The notes: a model not told the origin generated them from the letters alone. A stretch of DNA of 64,000 nucleotides from Candidatus Sulfopaludibacter sp. SbA3 (GCA_945903265.1 CAMDNQ010000004.1:164960-228959), one strand, 5' to 3'; positions 47,169-57,436 are shown, numbered from the stretch's first letter. Numbers and translations are program-made.

Positions 47169-49517
47169 ATGCGCCTGCCTCTCGCCAGCATTTCGGCCTT
47201 CTTTGCGAACTGGGCTCAGCGGAACCGCCGCCTTTTCGTGGCCGGATTGCTGGCGATTTCGGCTGTCCTGTGGGGCTCGGTGGCGTTTGTGGCGTGGCTG
47301 TTTGTCGGCGTCGCCGCCGGCCTTCCCGATAATGAGGAACTGCGCAGCATCGGAATCATGTCGCGGGCGACCACTCTTTACGATTCCGACGACCAGCAGG
47401 CCTTCACGATTTTCAAGGAACAGCGCATCGAAATCCCGCTGTCGAGGGTATCGCCGAATCTGGTGAATGCCCTCGTGGCCATCGAGGACCAGCGCTTTTT
47501 CGACCACGGCGGCGTTGACGTCATCCGCGTAGGCGGAGCGGCGTGGCGCAACCTGATGGACGGGTGGGGCACGCAGGGGGGCAGCACGCTCACGCAGCAG
47601 CTCGCCCGTCAGAGTTTCCTCACCCGCGAAAAGACCATCCGCCGCAAATTGAAGGAAGTCGTCGTCGCCGCCAGGCTGGAGCGTGAATTCAGCAAGGACG
47701 ACATCCTCGAGCTCTATCTGAATAAGGTCTATTTCGGCGACGGCCTGTATGGAGCGGAAGCCGCGTCGCTTGGCTATTTCGGCAAGCATGCGTCCGAGCT
47801 GAGTGTGCCTGAGGCGGCGCTCCTCGCCGGTCTCGTCAAGGCGCCGTCCGCGTACGCCCCGACGGTCAGCATGGAGAAGGCGACCACCCGGCGCAACGCG
47901 ACGCTCCATGCGATGCGGTCCGCCGGGATGATCGACCAGGCCACGCTGGAGGCCTCCGTGCGCGGAGAGGTGCAGCTCACGGACGGTCTCCGGGCGCGCG
48001 AAGGCTTCGGCCAGTATTTCAAAGAAGAAGTTCGCAAGGAGCTCGTCGACCGATTCGGCTGGGAGCGCGTTTACGAAGGCGGTCTCAAGGTCTACACCAC
48101 CGTCGACCTGAATCTCCAGAAGGCAGCCGAAGCCGAAGTCGCGAAGGCCGTGGCGGAAATCGAGGAACGGCAACTGAAGCGCAAGCGTGGCGTCACCTCG
48201 GAACCGCTGCAGGCGGCGCTCGTCTCCATGGATCCACGGACCGGCGAGGTGCGCGCGATGGTCGGTGGACGCAGCTTCGACAAGAGCCGCTTCAATCGTG
48301 TGACGCAGGCGCAGCGCCAGGCGGGATCCGCGTTTAAAACGTTCGTCTACGCGGCCGCTCTCGAGCGCGGCTACACGCCCGCCAGTCTCATTCAGCCGAT
48401 GAACACGCCCATCATGACGCTCCAGGGCGCGTGGATTGCCGAAGACCACGGCTCTACCGGCCCGATGACGATGAGGGCGGCGCTGAAAAATTCGAGCAAC
48501 CGGGCTGCGGTCGGGATGCTGCAGGAAATTGGAATACCGACGGCGCTTCGCATGTCGGAGAAACTCGGCATCGAGGAAGTGCCTGGCGTGCCATCGATGG
48601 CGCTCGGGTCGGGTGAAGTGACGCTCCTCTCGATGACCGCCGGCTACGCAACGTTTGCGAATGGCGGCATGCGGCCGGAGCCGATTCTCATTCGACGGGT
48701 CGAGACGGCAGAGGGCGAAGTGCTGTTCAGCGCCGCGCCGAAAGGCGAACGGGCGGTCAGCGAGGCGACGGCGTACCTCGTGACGGCGATGCTCTCGGAT
48801 GTAATCAACGGCGGCACCGGCTGGCAGGCGCGGCGCGTGGGCTTCACGGCGCCGGCGGCAGGAAAGACCGGCACGACGAACGAGTACAAGGACGCGTGGT
48901 TCGTCGGCTACACGCCCACGCTCGCGACAGGCGTGTGGGTGGGCTACGACCAGCCCCGCACGATCATCGCGGGCGGGTATGCCGCGACGCTGGCGGTGCC
49001 GCTCTGGGGCCGCTTCATGGCGGCCGCGATGAAGGATGCCGACCAGCCGCAGTTCCAGCGGCCGCGGACGATCTCGTCGGCGACGATCTGCCGCATCTCG
49101 GGCATGCTCGCCACGAGCTCATGCCAGGGCGGCATCGAATTCGACACGGCGACCGGGCTTCCGAGCACGCGGCCGGTGGTCTACACGGAGTACTTCGCGC
49201 GTGGCACCGAGCCGGCCGATTACTGCCCGTGGCATACACATGCCGCGCCTGCGCCTTACGCGGTTGCGACCGCGAACACGACGCCCGCGCCACAGCAGAT
49301 CAACGCGCCAGAACCGCCGGTGGTGCCGATCGCGACGACCGGAACGCTGCCCGCGCCCGTGCCGCCCCCTGTCGTCGAGACGGCAGCCGCCGCGCCGCCA
49401 GAAGCCCCCGCCCAACGCCGCGGATTCTGGGGACGGGTGTTCCGGCGCGGAGGTGGTCAGAACCAGACGACCGCGCCTCCTCAGACGCCGCCCGCGACGC
49501 CTCCCGCCGCGCGATAG
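47169..49517 (+). CDS. Penicillin-binding protein 1A (transglycosylase/transpeptidase)
   Basis: ALVAIEDQRFFDHGGVDVIRVGGAAWRNL...GGSTLTQQLARQSFLT; KNSSNRAAV; AAGKTGTTNEYKDAWFVGYTP. Confidence 0.96.
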   Translation: MRLPLASISAFFANWAQRNRRLFVAGLLAISAVLWGSVAFVAWLFVGVAAGLPDNEELRSIGIMSRATTLYDSDDQQAFTIFKEQRIEIPLSRVSPNLVNALVAIEDQRFFDHGGVDVIRVGGAAWRNLMDGWGTQGGSTLTQQLARQSFLTREKTIRRKLKEVVVAARLEREFSKDDILELYLNKVYFGDGLYGAEAASLGYFGKHASELSVPEAALLAGLVKAPSAYAPTVSMEKATTRRNATLHAMRSAGMIDQATLEASVRGEVQLTDGLRAREGFGQYFKEEVRKELVDRFGWERVYEGGLKVYTTVDLNLQKAAEAEVAKAVAEIEERQLKRKRGVTSEPLQAALVSMDPRTGEVRAMVGGRSFDKSRFNRVTQAQRQAGSAFKTFVYAAALERGYTPASLIQPMNTPIMTLQGAWIAEDHGSTGPMTMRAALKNSSNRAAVGMLQEIGIPTALRMSEKLGIEEVPGVPSMALGSGEVTLLSMTAGYATFANGGMRPEPILIRRVETAEGEVLFSAAPKGERAVSEATAYLVTAMLSDVINGGTGWQARRVGFTAPAAGKTGTTNEYKDAWFVGYTPTLATGVWVGYDQPRTIIAGGYAATLAVPLWGRFMAAAMKDADQPQFQRPRTISSATICRISGMLATSSCQGGIEFDTATGLPSTRPVVYTEYFARGTEPADYCPWHTHAAPAPYAVATANTTPAPQQINAPEPPVVPIATTGTLPAPVPPPVVETAAAAPPEAPAQRRGFWGRVFRRGGGQNQTTAPPQTPPATPPAAR

Positions 49518-49520
49518 CAG

Positions 49521-49548
49521 GTCCGGCTAAAGCCGGACGCTTCGTACC
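49521..49548. repeat. Stem-loop element, TACG subfamily
   Basis: GTCCGGCT-AA-AGCCGGAC-GCTTCGTACC, 3 nt after the PBP stop. Confidence 0.65.
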
Positions 49549-49567
49549 CGATATACTCAAACCTTTG

Positions 49568-49954
49568 ATGACAGGGAAAGTTCCGTCCGAGCGCTCGTTT
49601 GGATTGAGCGTCGGGGGGGTGTGCCTGCTGCTGGCATCGTGGCTCTGGTGGCGAGGGTCCGGGACGACGTGGATGGTCTTCGCGTCCATCGGCGCCGTGC
49701 TGGTGGGACTCGGCGCGGTGGCACCATCGCTCCTGCGGGGTCCGAACAGAATCTGGTGGCGGTTCGCGCAGGTTCTCGGCTGGATCAACTCCCGAATCAT
49801 TCTCGGGCTGTTCTTCGCGCTGATCCTCACGCCCGTGGGGATCGTGATGCGCGTGTTCGGCCGCAACCCGCTGCACGCGATGCGGGGGCCGACCAACTGG
49901 GGTGTTTATCCGTCGCGGATTCGCAGTCCGCGGCATTACGAGCGGATGTTCTGA
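49568..49954 (+). CDS. SxtJ family membrane protein
   Basis: SERSFGLSVGGVCLLLASWLWW...LGWINSRIILGLFFALILTPVGIVMRVFGRNPL. Confidence 0.85.
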   Translation: MTGKVPSERSFGLSVGGVCLLLASWLWWRGSGTTWMVFASIGAVLVGLGAVAPSLLRGPNRIWWRFAQVLGWINSRIILGLFFALILTPVGIVMRVFGRNPLHAMRGPTNWGVYPSRIRSPRHYERMF

Positions 49955-49955
49955 T

Positions 49956-50114
49956 ATGGCGCGATCACGGGTTCTACGCGAGTTCTGGGAGTTTCTGAAG
50001 CAGGAAAAGAAGTACTGGCTCGCGCCGATCGTGCTGGTGCTGGTGCTGTTCGGGCTGCTGCTCGTGTTTGCGCAGAGCAGCGCCGTGGCGCCATTCATCT
50101 ACGCGCTGTTCTAG
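49956..50114 (+). CDS. DUF5989 family (SxtK-like) small membrane protein
   Basis: VLREFWEFLKQEKKYWLAPIVLVLVLFGLLLVFAQSSAVAPFIYALF. Confidence 0.9.
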   Translation: MARSRVLREFWEFLKQEKKYWLAPIVLVLVLFGLLLVFAQSSAVAPFIYALF

Positions 50115-50117
50115 ACC

Positions 50118-51920
50118 TTGCTCACAAGCGTCCTGGGCATCTCTGCCTACTACCACGATTCCGCCGCCTGTCTCCTCGTTGACGGGCGCATCGTGGCCGC
50201 CGCGCAGGAAGAGCGCTTCACGCGCGTCAAGCATGATGAGCGCTTTCCATCGCAGGCGGTGGCCTACTGCCTGAAAGAGGCGGGACTGACCATCGATCAG
50301 GTCGATGCGATCGGCTTCTATGAAAAGCCGCTCGTCAAGTTCCAGCGGCTGCTCGAGAGCTATATCGCCTCAGCCCCCCGCGGTCTTCGTCCCTACCTGA
50401 TGGCGATGCCCCTCTGGCTCGGCCGGAAGCTCTGGATGGCGGACGAAATCGCCGAGGAGCTCGGCACGTCGAAGGAGATCCTCTTCGGCGACCATCACGA
50501 ATCGCACGCCGCCTCGGCGTTCTACCCGTCCCCGTTTGAAGAGGCGGCCGTGCTGACCATCGACGGCGTGGGCGAGTGGACGACCTCGTCGCTCTGGCAC
50601 GGCCGCGGATCCGAGCTCACGATGCTGCGCGAGATGCGGTTCCCGCATTCGGTCGGCCTGCTGTATTCGGCGTTCACGTATTTCACGGGGTTCAAGGTCA
50701 ACGAAGGCGAATACAAGGTCATGGGGCTCGCCCCGTACGGCCAGCCGACCTACGTCAAGGCCATCCGCGACCACATCGTCGAGATTCTCGACGACGGCAG
50801 CATTCGACTCCATCTCGAGAACTTCGAGTTTGTCCACGGCCTGACGATGACCGGGCGCGGGTTCGAAAAGGTGTTTGGTGGGCCGCGGCGGGACGTCGAC
50901 GCGCCGGTCACGCAGCGTGAGATGGATCTGGCGCGATCAGTCCAGGAAGTTGTCGAAGAGATCATGCTGCGGATGGCCCGCACCGCCCATCGCGAGACGG
51001 GATCGAAGCGGCTGTGCCTGGCGGGCGGCGTGGCGCTCAATTGCGTGGGCAACGGCAGGCTGCTCCGCGAAGGTCCCTTCGAAGACATCTGGATTCAGCC
51101 GGCGGCTGGCGATGCGGGTGGAGCGCTCGGAGTGGCGTACGCGCTCTGGCATCGTTATATGGGCAAACCGAGAGTCAGTGCGGAGAAGCGCGGAGATTGG
51201 GTACGAGGCGGGAAGTACGCCGACGAAATGCAGGGCGCGCTGCTTGGCCCGCGGTATTCGGACGAGGAGATTGGCGCGTGGCTGAGCGCGCAGGGGATTG
51301 CGGCTGAGCGCGTGCCGCGCGCGGATCTGGCTGGCCGGATTGCCACGCTTCTCGACGCCGGCAAAGTCGTCGGCCTTTTTCAGGGGCGCATGGAGTTCGG
51401 GCCGCGTGCCCTTGGATGCCGTTCGATCATCGGCGACGCCAGATCCCCCGCGATGCAGTCGGTCCTCAACCTGAAGATCAAGTACCGGGAATCGTTCCGC
51501 CCGTTTGCGCCAGCGGTGCTGCGCGAGCGCGTCGCCGACTGGTTCGAGCTCGATTACGAGAGCCCCTACATGTTGCTCGTCGCTGACGTTGCGAAGTCGC
51601 GGCGCATTCCGGTGCCAGCAGGCACCGACGATCTGTTCGGGATTGAAAAGCTGAAAGTCCCGCGGTCGACGATTCCCGCGGTGACGCACGTAGACGACTC
51701 GGCGCGTGTCCAGACGGTTCGGCGTGAGGACAATCCGCTCTACTACGACATTATCCAGGCGTTCGACGCGCTGACCGGTTGTCCGGTGATCGTGAACACG
51801 TCGTTCAACGTCAAGGACGAGCCGATTGTGTGCACGCCCGCAGACGCCTACCGCTGCTTCATGAACACGGAGATGGACGCGCTCGTCCTCGAGTCGTTCA
51901 TCATTCGCAAGGTATCCTGA
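50118..51920 (+). CDS. Carbamoyltransferase (NodU/CmcH family)
   Basis: LGISAYYHDSAACLLVDGRIVAAAQEERFTRVKHDERFP; C-terminal GRMEFGPRALGCRSIIGDAR, SFNVKDEPIVCTPADA. Confidence 0.95.
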   Translation: MLTSVLGISAYYHDSAACLLVDGRIVAAAQEERFTRVKHDERFPSQAVAYCLKEAGLTIDQVDAIGFYEKPLVKFQRLLESYIASAPRGLRPYLMAMPLWLGRKLWMADEIAEELGTSKEILFGDHHESHAASAFYPSPFEEAAVLTIDGVGEWTTSSLWHGRGSELTMLREMRFPHSVGLLYSAFTYFTGFKVNEGEYKVMGLAPYGQPTYVKAIRDHIVEILDDGSIRLHLENFEFVHGLTMTGRGFEKVFGGPRRDVDAPVTQREMDLARSVQEVVEEIMLRMARTAHRETGSKRLCLAGGVALNCVGNGRLLREGPFEDIWIQPAAGDAGGALGVAYALWHRYMGKPRVSAEKRGDWVRGGKYADEMQGALLGPRYSDEEIGAWLSAQGIAAERVPRADLAGRIATLLDAGKVVGLFQGRMEFGPRALGCRSIIGDARSPAMQSVLNLKIKYRESFRPFAPAVLRERVADWFELDYESPYMLLVADVAKSRRIPVPAGTDDLFGIEKLKVPRSTIPAVTHVDDSARVQTVRREDNPLYYDIIQAFDALTGCPVIVNTSFNVKDEPIVCTPADAYRCFMNTEMDALVLESFIIRKVS

Positions 51921-51923
51921 AGC

Positions 51924-52949
51924 GTGCCCTTCAAGGAGATTGCCGGCCACGCCCGCGTGGTAACGCTGCTGTCGAACGCGATCGCGCGTGAGACGCTGCC
52001 GCCCGCCATGCTCTTTGCCGGGCCTGCGGGTGTGGGCAAGCGGCGGACGGCGATCGCCGTCGCGCAGGCGCTCAATTGCACCGCGCACAATGTGTCCGTC
52101 AAAGCGGCCACCGGCATGGGCGCTGACGGGTGCGGGACCTGTTCGGCGTGTGTCCGGATCGCGCGCGGCGCGCACCCGGATGTCCTGGTCGTCGAACCCG
52201 GTGACAGCGGCTCCATCAAGATCGAGCAGATCCGCGACGTCGTCGACCGCTCGAACTACCGTCCCTTTGAAGGCCGGCGCCGCGCGGTCATCGTCGATCG
52301 GGCCGATGCGATGGGCCCCGAGGCGCAGAATGCGCTCCTGAAGACGCTGGAAGAACCGCCATCGGCGACGATCTTCATCCTGGTGACGTCCGCCCCCGAC
52401 ACGCTGTTGCCGACGGTCCTCTCGCGATGCTCGCGTATGCGATTCGGGGCGCTGTCGGCCGACGACGTCGCGCGCGTGCTCGTCCGCGATCACGAATACG
52501 ACGAGAAGGATGCCAGGGCGGCGGCCGCCGATGCCGACGGCAGCGTCGGGCGCGCGATCGATGCCAGCGCGATCGACGTCACCGAGGCGCGTGACGTGGC
52601 GCAGAAGATTCTTGCGCTGGCGGCGCGCGTCAGCGATCCGTCGCGCCGTCTCGAAGGCGCCAAAGGACTGGTGCCGGTCAAGACGCCACTCGCGGCCGAA
52701 CGGGTCTACCTGGCGGCGTGCCTTCGCTCGATGGCGTCGTTGCTGCGCGACCTGGGAATCCTGGCGGGGCAGGCGGATACGCGGCTCCTTGCGAATGTGG
52801 ACCTGCAGGCAGACCTGCAGCACCTGACGACGACCTTCGACAGCCGGCGTAGCCATCGGGCGTTTGCGGCTGTGGACGAAGCGCTGATAGCGCTCGACCA
52901 GAATGTCAATCCGAAGGTCGTGACGAACTGGCTCGTCCTGCAGTTGTGA
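51924..52949 (+). CDS. holB: DNA polymerase III delta-prime subunit
   Basis: MLFAGPAGVGKRRTAIAVAQALNC; CGTCSACVRIARGAHPDV; NALLKTLEEPPSATIFILVTSAPDTLLPTVLSRCSRMRF. Confidence 0.93.
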   Translation: MPFKEIAGHARVVTLLSNAIARETLPPAMLFAGPAGVGKRRTAIAVAQALNCTAHNVSVKAATGMGADGCGTCSACVRIARGAHPDVLVVEPGDSGSIKIEQIRDVVDRSNYRPFEGRRRAVIVDRADAMGPEAQNALLKTLEEPPSATIFILVTSAPDTLLPTVLSRCSRMRFGALSADDVARVLVRDHEYDEKDARAAAADADGSVGRAIDASAIDVTEARDVAQKILALAARVSDPSRRLEGAKGLVPVKTPLAAERVYLAACLRSMASLLRDLGILAGQADTRLLANVDLQADLQHLTTTFDSRRSHRAFAAVDEALIALDQNVNPKVVTNWLVLQL

Positions 52950-52979
52950 AGCTGTTTGTGAAGGCGCTGTGAAGCTGCT

Positions 52980-53849
52980 GTGAAACCGCGCATCGCTCTG
53001 ACCGTCGGCGATCCGGCCGGCATTGGACCCGAAATCGCCGGGAAGGCCGCGCAGGATCCGCGGGTGCTGCAGGTCTGCGAACCGCGTATTTACGCTCCGC
53101 CGCAGGGCTCGGAGTACACGCCAGGGGTGCTCTCAGCCGACGCCGGGCGTGCCGCCTACGACATCATCTGCCGCGCGGTGCGGGATGCGCAGTCGGGCGT
53201 GGTTGACGCGATTGTGACCGCGCCGGTGAACAAGCTGGCCTTTGCGCGCGCCGGCCTCCCGTGGAAGGGACACACCGACCTGCTCGCTCATCTGACGGGC
53301 GGCCCGCCGGTCGCCATGATGTTCTGGTCGGAGAAACTGATCGTCGTTCTGGCGACCGTGCACATTGCGCTCGCCGACGTCCCGCGTGCGCTGACGCGCC
53401 ACCTCGTCGACGAGGTCATCGGCCTGACGGCCGCATCACTTCCCGATTTCGGATTCGCCGCGCCGCGAATCGCCGTCGCCGGCCTCAATCCTCATGCGGG
53501 AGAGGAAGGGCTCATGGGGCAGGAAGACGAACAGGTGCTTCGGCCTGCGATCGAGGCCGCGCGGAAGCGGGGCATCGGCATCGACGGTCCGTTTCCTGCC
53601 GACACCGTGTTCGTGCGCGCGGTCCGCGGCGAGTTCGATGCCGTCATCGCGGGGTATCACGATCAGGGGCTGATTCCGATCAAGCTGCTGGCGTTCGGCA
53701 GCGCCGTGAATGTCACGATCGGGCTGCCGATCATCCGCACGTCAGTCGATCACGGGACGGCGTTCGACATCGCGGGGCAGGGCATCGCGGATCCGTCGAG
53801 CATGGTCTCGGCCACTCTGCTCGCGGCGCGGCTTGCGGCTGTACCGTAG
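52980..53849 (+). CDS. pdxA: 4-hydroxythreonine-4-phosphate dehydrogenase
   Basis: ALTVGDPAGIGPEIAGKA; GLNPHAGEEGLMGQED; YHDQGLIPIKLLAFGSAVNVTIGLPIIRTSVDHGTAFDIAGQG. Confidence 0.96.
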   Translation: MKPRIALTVGDPAGIGPEIAGKAAQDPRVLQVCEPRIYAPPQGSEYTPGVLSADAGRAAYDIICRAVRDAQSGVVDAIVTAPVNKLAFARAGLPWKGHTDLLAHLTGGPPVAMMFWSEKLIVVLATVHIALADVPRALTRHLVDEVIGLTAASLPDFGFAAPRIAVAGLNPHAGEEGLMGQEDEQVLRPAIEAARKRGIGIDGPFPADTVFVRAVRGEFDAVIAGYHDQGLIPIKLLAFGSAVNVTIGLPIIRTSVDHGTAFDIAGQGIADPSSMVSATLLAARLAAVP

Positions 53850-53869
53850 AATTCTTCATCACAGACTCC

Positions 53870-54409
53870 ATGCGCCTCCACGACACAGACATTTCCGGTG
53901 CCTATCTGATCGAACAGCCCTGGTTCGACGACGAACGCGGGTACTTTTCCATCATGTGGGCGTCCCACGATTTCGAGCGCCTCGGCCTTGTGACCGAACT
54001 CTCGCAGTGCAACACCGCGTTCAATCGCCGCGCCGGCACGATTCGAGGCATGCACCATCAGGCGCCCCCGTTCGAGCAGATCAAGATCGTCCGCTGCATC
54101 CGCGGAGCGGTCTTTGACGTCATCATGGACCTGCGGCCGGAGTCGCCAAGCTACAAGAAGTGGTTTGGCGTCGAGCTGACCCCGGACAATAACCGCGTGC
54201 TCTACGCCCCGAAGGGCGTCGCGCACGGCTACCAGACGCTGGTGGACGACACGGAAGTGATGTACCTGGTGTCGGGCGCCTACATGCCTGCCCAGGAGCG
54301 AGGCGTTCGATGGGACGACCCCGCGTTCGGCGTGCGCTGGCCCGATCCCCGTGTGAGCCGGACCGTCAATGCGCGCGACGGAAGCTTCCCGGATTTCGCG
54401 GCACGCTGA
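53870..54409 (+). CDS. rfbC: dTDP-4-dehydrorhamnose 3,5-epimerase family protein
   Basis: DDERGYFSIMWASHDFERLGL...AGTIRGMHHQAPPFEQIKIVRCIRGAVFDVIMDLR...VAHGYQTLVDDTEVMYLVS. Confidence 0.9.
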   Translation: MRLHDTDISGAYLIEQPWFDDERGYFSIMWASHDFERLGLVTELSQCNTAFNRRAGTIRGMHHQAPPFEQIKIVRCIRGAVFDVIMDLRPESPSYKKWFGVELTPDNNRVLYAPKGVAHGYQTLVDDTEVMYLVSGAYMPAQERGVRWDDPAFGVRWPDPRVSRTVNARDGSFPDFAAR

Positions 54410-54436
54410 ATAACCGCCAGGGCGGCACCGCAGGGA

Positions 54437-56101
54437 TCAGCGCTCGCGGAAGGCGTTGGTCAGCGGGTAGCGCCGGTCCCGTCCGAAGCTCCGGCGCGTA
54501 ATCTTCACGCCCGGCGGCGCCTGCCGGCGCTTGTATTCCGCTGAATAGAGCAGCCGCTGCACGCGCACCACCATCTCCCGCGCGAAGCCGCGCGCGGCGA
54601 GCGCGTCGACGCTCAGCTCCTCCTCGACCAGCCCCTCGAGCACGGCATCAAGGTCTTCGTACGGCGGGAGCGTGTCCTGATCGGTCTGGTTGGGGCGCAG
54701 CTCCGCGGTCGGCGCCTTGGTCAGTGACGATTCCGGAATGACACGGCCGTCGGGACCGAGCGCGCCGCCCGGAAGATTGTCGTTGCGCCATCGCGCCAGG
54801 CGGTACATCTCGGTCTTGTAGATGTCCTTCAGGACCGAGTAGCCGCCGCACATGTCGCCATAGAGCGTCGCGTACCCCACCGACATCTCCGACTTGTTGC
54901 CGGTCGTCACCAGCAGGTCGCCGAACTTGTTCGACAGCGCCATCAGGAGCACGCCGCGGATGCGCGCCTGGACGTTCTCCTCGGCGACCCCGCGCTCCTG
55001 TCCGGCAAACACCGGCGCGAGCGTAGCCTCGACCGCGGAGACCGCCGGATCAATCGCCAGCGTGTCCAGCCGGATGCCGAGCAGCGACGCGGTCTCCTCC
55101 GCGTCAGTGTTGCTCGCCTCGCTGGTGAAGCGTGACGGCAGCCTCACGCCGCGAACGCGGGAGGGCCCGAGGGCATCGACGGCTACGGCGGCCGTCAGCG
55201 CCGAGTCGATGCCGCCGGACAGGCCCAGCACGATTCCCGGGAACCCGTTCTTCCGGACGTAGTCGCGAAGCCCGAGCAGCATCGCGTTGTAGACGGACGC
55301 CGCCCTCTCGAGGTCGCTCCAGGACGCCTGGCCGTCACACCTGTAGCGGCCGTTCTGCCGCGTCCATCGCGTCAATGTCAGCGACTCGCGCCAGAACGGG
55401 AGGATGACGGCCAGCGACTGATCGGCATTGATCACGAAGGAGCCGCCATCGAAGACGAGTTCATCCTGGCCCCCGGCCTGGTTGACGTAAGCGATGGGAA
55501 GGCCGGTCTCGGACACGCGGCTCCGCACGAGGTCGAGGCGCTGATGAAACTTGTCGACTTCAAACGGCGAGCCGTTCGGGACGAGCAGGAGTTCCGCGCC
55601 GGCCTGTACCAGCCGCTCCGCGCACGCAGGAGACCAGACGTCCTCGCAGATGGGAAGGCCGATCCGTACACCTCGAAAGTCGACCGGGTCCGGCAGCGGC
55701 CCCGGCGCGAACACCCGCTTTTCGTCGAACACGCCGTAATTCGGGAGTTCGTGCTTGAATCGAAATTCGGTGCGCCCGCCGGCGACGAGCGCGGCGGCGT
55801 TATAGAGGCGCCCTTCATGCCGCCACGGCAGCGTGGCGACCAGCCCGATTGGCGTCGAGCGGCTCTCACGTTCCAGTTCGGCGAGGACGGCCGCGGCCGC
55901 GTCAACAAGCGCGGGGCGAAGCACGAGATCTTCAGGCGGGTAGCCGACCAGCGCCAGTTCACTGCAGACAACGAGATCCGCGCCCTGGGCCGCCGCCTCG
56001 TCCCGTACTCGGCGAATCATCGCGGCGTTGCCTCCCACGTCGCCGACCGTGGGGTTGAGTTGTGCGAGCGCGATCCCGAGCCCGGACGCGCTGGGCGTCA
56101 C
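54437..56101 (-). CDS. nadE: Glutamine-dependent NAD+ synthase
   Basis: Nitrilase-like N-terminus (VVCSELALVGYPPEDLVLRP), PICEDVW, GLSGGIDSALTAAVAVDALG. Confidence 0.95.
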   Translation of the reverse strand: MTPSASGLGIALAQLNPTVGDVGGNAAMIRRVRDEAAAQGADLVVCSELALVGYPPEDLVLRPALVDAAAAVLAELERESRSTPIGLVATLPWRHEGRLYNAAALVAGGRTEFRFKHELPNYGVFDEKRVFAPGPLPDPVDFRGVRIGLPICEDVWSPACAERLVQAGAELLLVPNGSPFEVDKFHQRLDLVRSRVSETGLPIAYVNQAGGQDELVFDGGSFVINADQSLAVILPFWRESLTLTRWTRQNGRYRCDGQASWSDLERAASVYNAMLLGLRDYVRKNGFPGIVLGLSGGIDSALTAAVAVDALGPSRVRGVRLPSRFTSEASNTDAEETASLLGIRLDTLAIDPAVSAVEATLAPVFAGQERGVAEENVQARIRGVLLMALSNKFGDLLVTTGNKSEMSVGYATLYGDMCGGYSVLKDIYKTEMYRLARWRNDNLPGGALGPDGRVIPESSLTKAPTAELRPNQTDQDTLPPYEDLDAVLEGLVEEELSVDALAARGFAREMVVRVQRLLYSAEYKRRQAPPGVKITRRSFGRDRRYPLTNAFRER

Positions 56102-56111
56102 CGGCGTCCTT

Positions 56112-56900
56112 TCATCGGCTCGCCTGGATGACGCCCTGGCCTGCCATCAAGGCACGAAGCTCCTGCCGTTCGACCGGGAACAGCTTCTCCAGAAACTCCC
56201 TCACGTCGGCTGGCATCTCGATAGTGGGGCCGCTGTTCCGCTTCTTCCGCAGCAGTCGGATCGGCTCCGGGTCATAGTCGGTGGGCAGACCGAAGTGCGT
56301 GAGCACGGCATCGTAGGCGTCCCGGGGGTTGGCGGCGGCAAATTCCTGCGAGACGAGGAGCAGCTGCCCGGGCGGGTAGACCGCGGTCCAATTGCCGATC
56401 ATCGTCGCGAAGTTGCCCAGAAAACGGCTGCGGGTCATGAAGTCGAACAGCCGCTCACGCCGCACGGTCAGCACGTCGCCGCCTTCTTTTTCGGCGATGC
56501 GCGGCTTCGAGAAATACTGCTTGGCGTGCGCCCAGTGGCGATCCACCGGGTCGCGCGTCATCATGACCAGGCGAATGTCCGGCAGGAGCCTGTGCACGAT
56601 GCGGATCCGATCCGGGGGCACCGAGCAGTAGCGCGCGCTCTTCTCGCCGACGAGGAACGGCGTCGCCTTCCGTGGAGCGTCCTCGCGCACCTGTGCCTCG
56701 AACTGGCTGGAGTACCACTCGATCGGCTGCTTCTTGAAGTTCGAGGAAAAGTATTCGATCTCGTCCGGGACAACGATGACGTTGGGGTGCTGTCCGAGCG
56801 CGCCCTGCAGCCATGACGTCCCGCACTTCGGCGCGCCAATGATGAGGAAGTCCGGGTATCGCAGCGGGCCGGCCGCGCCTTCGAGAGAGTCGATGCTCAT
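56112..56900 (-). CDS. Sulfotransferase family protein
   Basis: PDFLIIGAPKCGTSWLQGALGQHPNV (5' PAPS-binding loop); IRLVMMTRDPVDRHWAHAKQY. Confidence 0.9.
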   Translation of the reverse strand: MSIDSLEGAAGPLRYPDFLIIGAPKCGTSWLQGALGQHPNVIVVPDEIEYFSSNFKKQPIEWYSSQFEAQVREDAPRKATPFLVGEKSARYCSVPPDRIRIVHRLLPDIRLVMMTRDPVDRHWAHAKQYFSKPRIAEKEGGDVLTVRRERLFDFMTRSRFLGNFATMIGNWTAVYPPGQLLLVSQEFAAANPRDAYDAVLTHFGLPTDYDPEPIRLLRKKRNSGPTIEMPADVREFLEKLFPVERQELRALMAGQGVIQASR

Positions 56901-56944
56901 GAAGTCTCAATTGTACCGATAGTCATACATAGTACGATCCCATC

Positions 56945-57436
56945 GTGGCCGAAAAGAGCGAGCGCGAGCAGGCGCAGCGCCTCATTGCCGAGAACCGCAA
57001 GGCCCGGCACGACTACCACGTGCTCGATACGTGGGAGGCGGGGGTGGTCTTGCTCGGCACGGAGGTGAAGGCCATTCGCGAGGGACGTGTGAACCTGCGG
57101 GACAGCTATGCCCGGGTCGACAACGGCGAAGTGTGGCTCATGAACGTGCACATCAGCCCGTACAGCCATCGTGGGTACGCAGAGCACGCCGAAATGCGGC
57201 AACGCAAGCTCCTGCTGCACCGCGACGAGATCCGGAAGCTGATTGGCCGCACCATCGAAAAGGGACTGACGCTCGTGCCGCTCGAGATGCATTTCAGGAA
57301 AGGCCGCGTCAAAGTGGTCCTGGCGCTCGCGAAGGGAAAGCAGGGCCACGACAAGCGCGAAACGCTGCGCCGCCGCGACATCGACCGCGAGACGCGCGCG
57401 GCCGTCAAGGGCGGCGCGGATCGACGGTCAGGCTGA
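56945..57436 (+). CDS. smpB: SsrA-binding protein SmpB
   Basis: NRKARHDYHVLDTWEAGVVLLGTEVKAIREGRVNLRDSYARV. Confidence 0.97.
   Translation: MAEKSEREQAQRLIAENRKARHDYHVLDTWEAGVVLLGTEVKAIREGRVNLRDSYARVDNGEVWLMNVHISPYSHRGYAEHAEMRQRKLLLHRDEIRKLIGRTIEKGLTLVPLEMHFRKGRVKVVLALAKGKQGHDKRETLRRRDIDRETRAAVKGGADRRSG

Noticed and set aside
49568-51920. Saxitoxin biosynthetic cluster
   Set aside because: Only the sxtJ/K/I-like trio is present; no polyketide-like or tailoring genes nearby.
50937-52856. 639-aa minus-strand ORF across the carbamoyltransferase and holB
   Set aside because: Spans two genes on the other strand; no recognisable domain.
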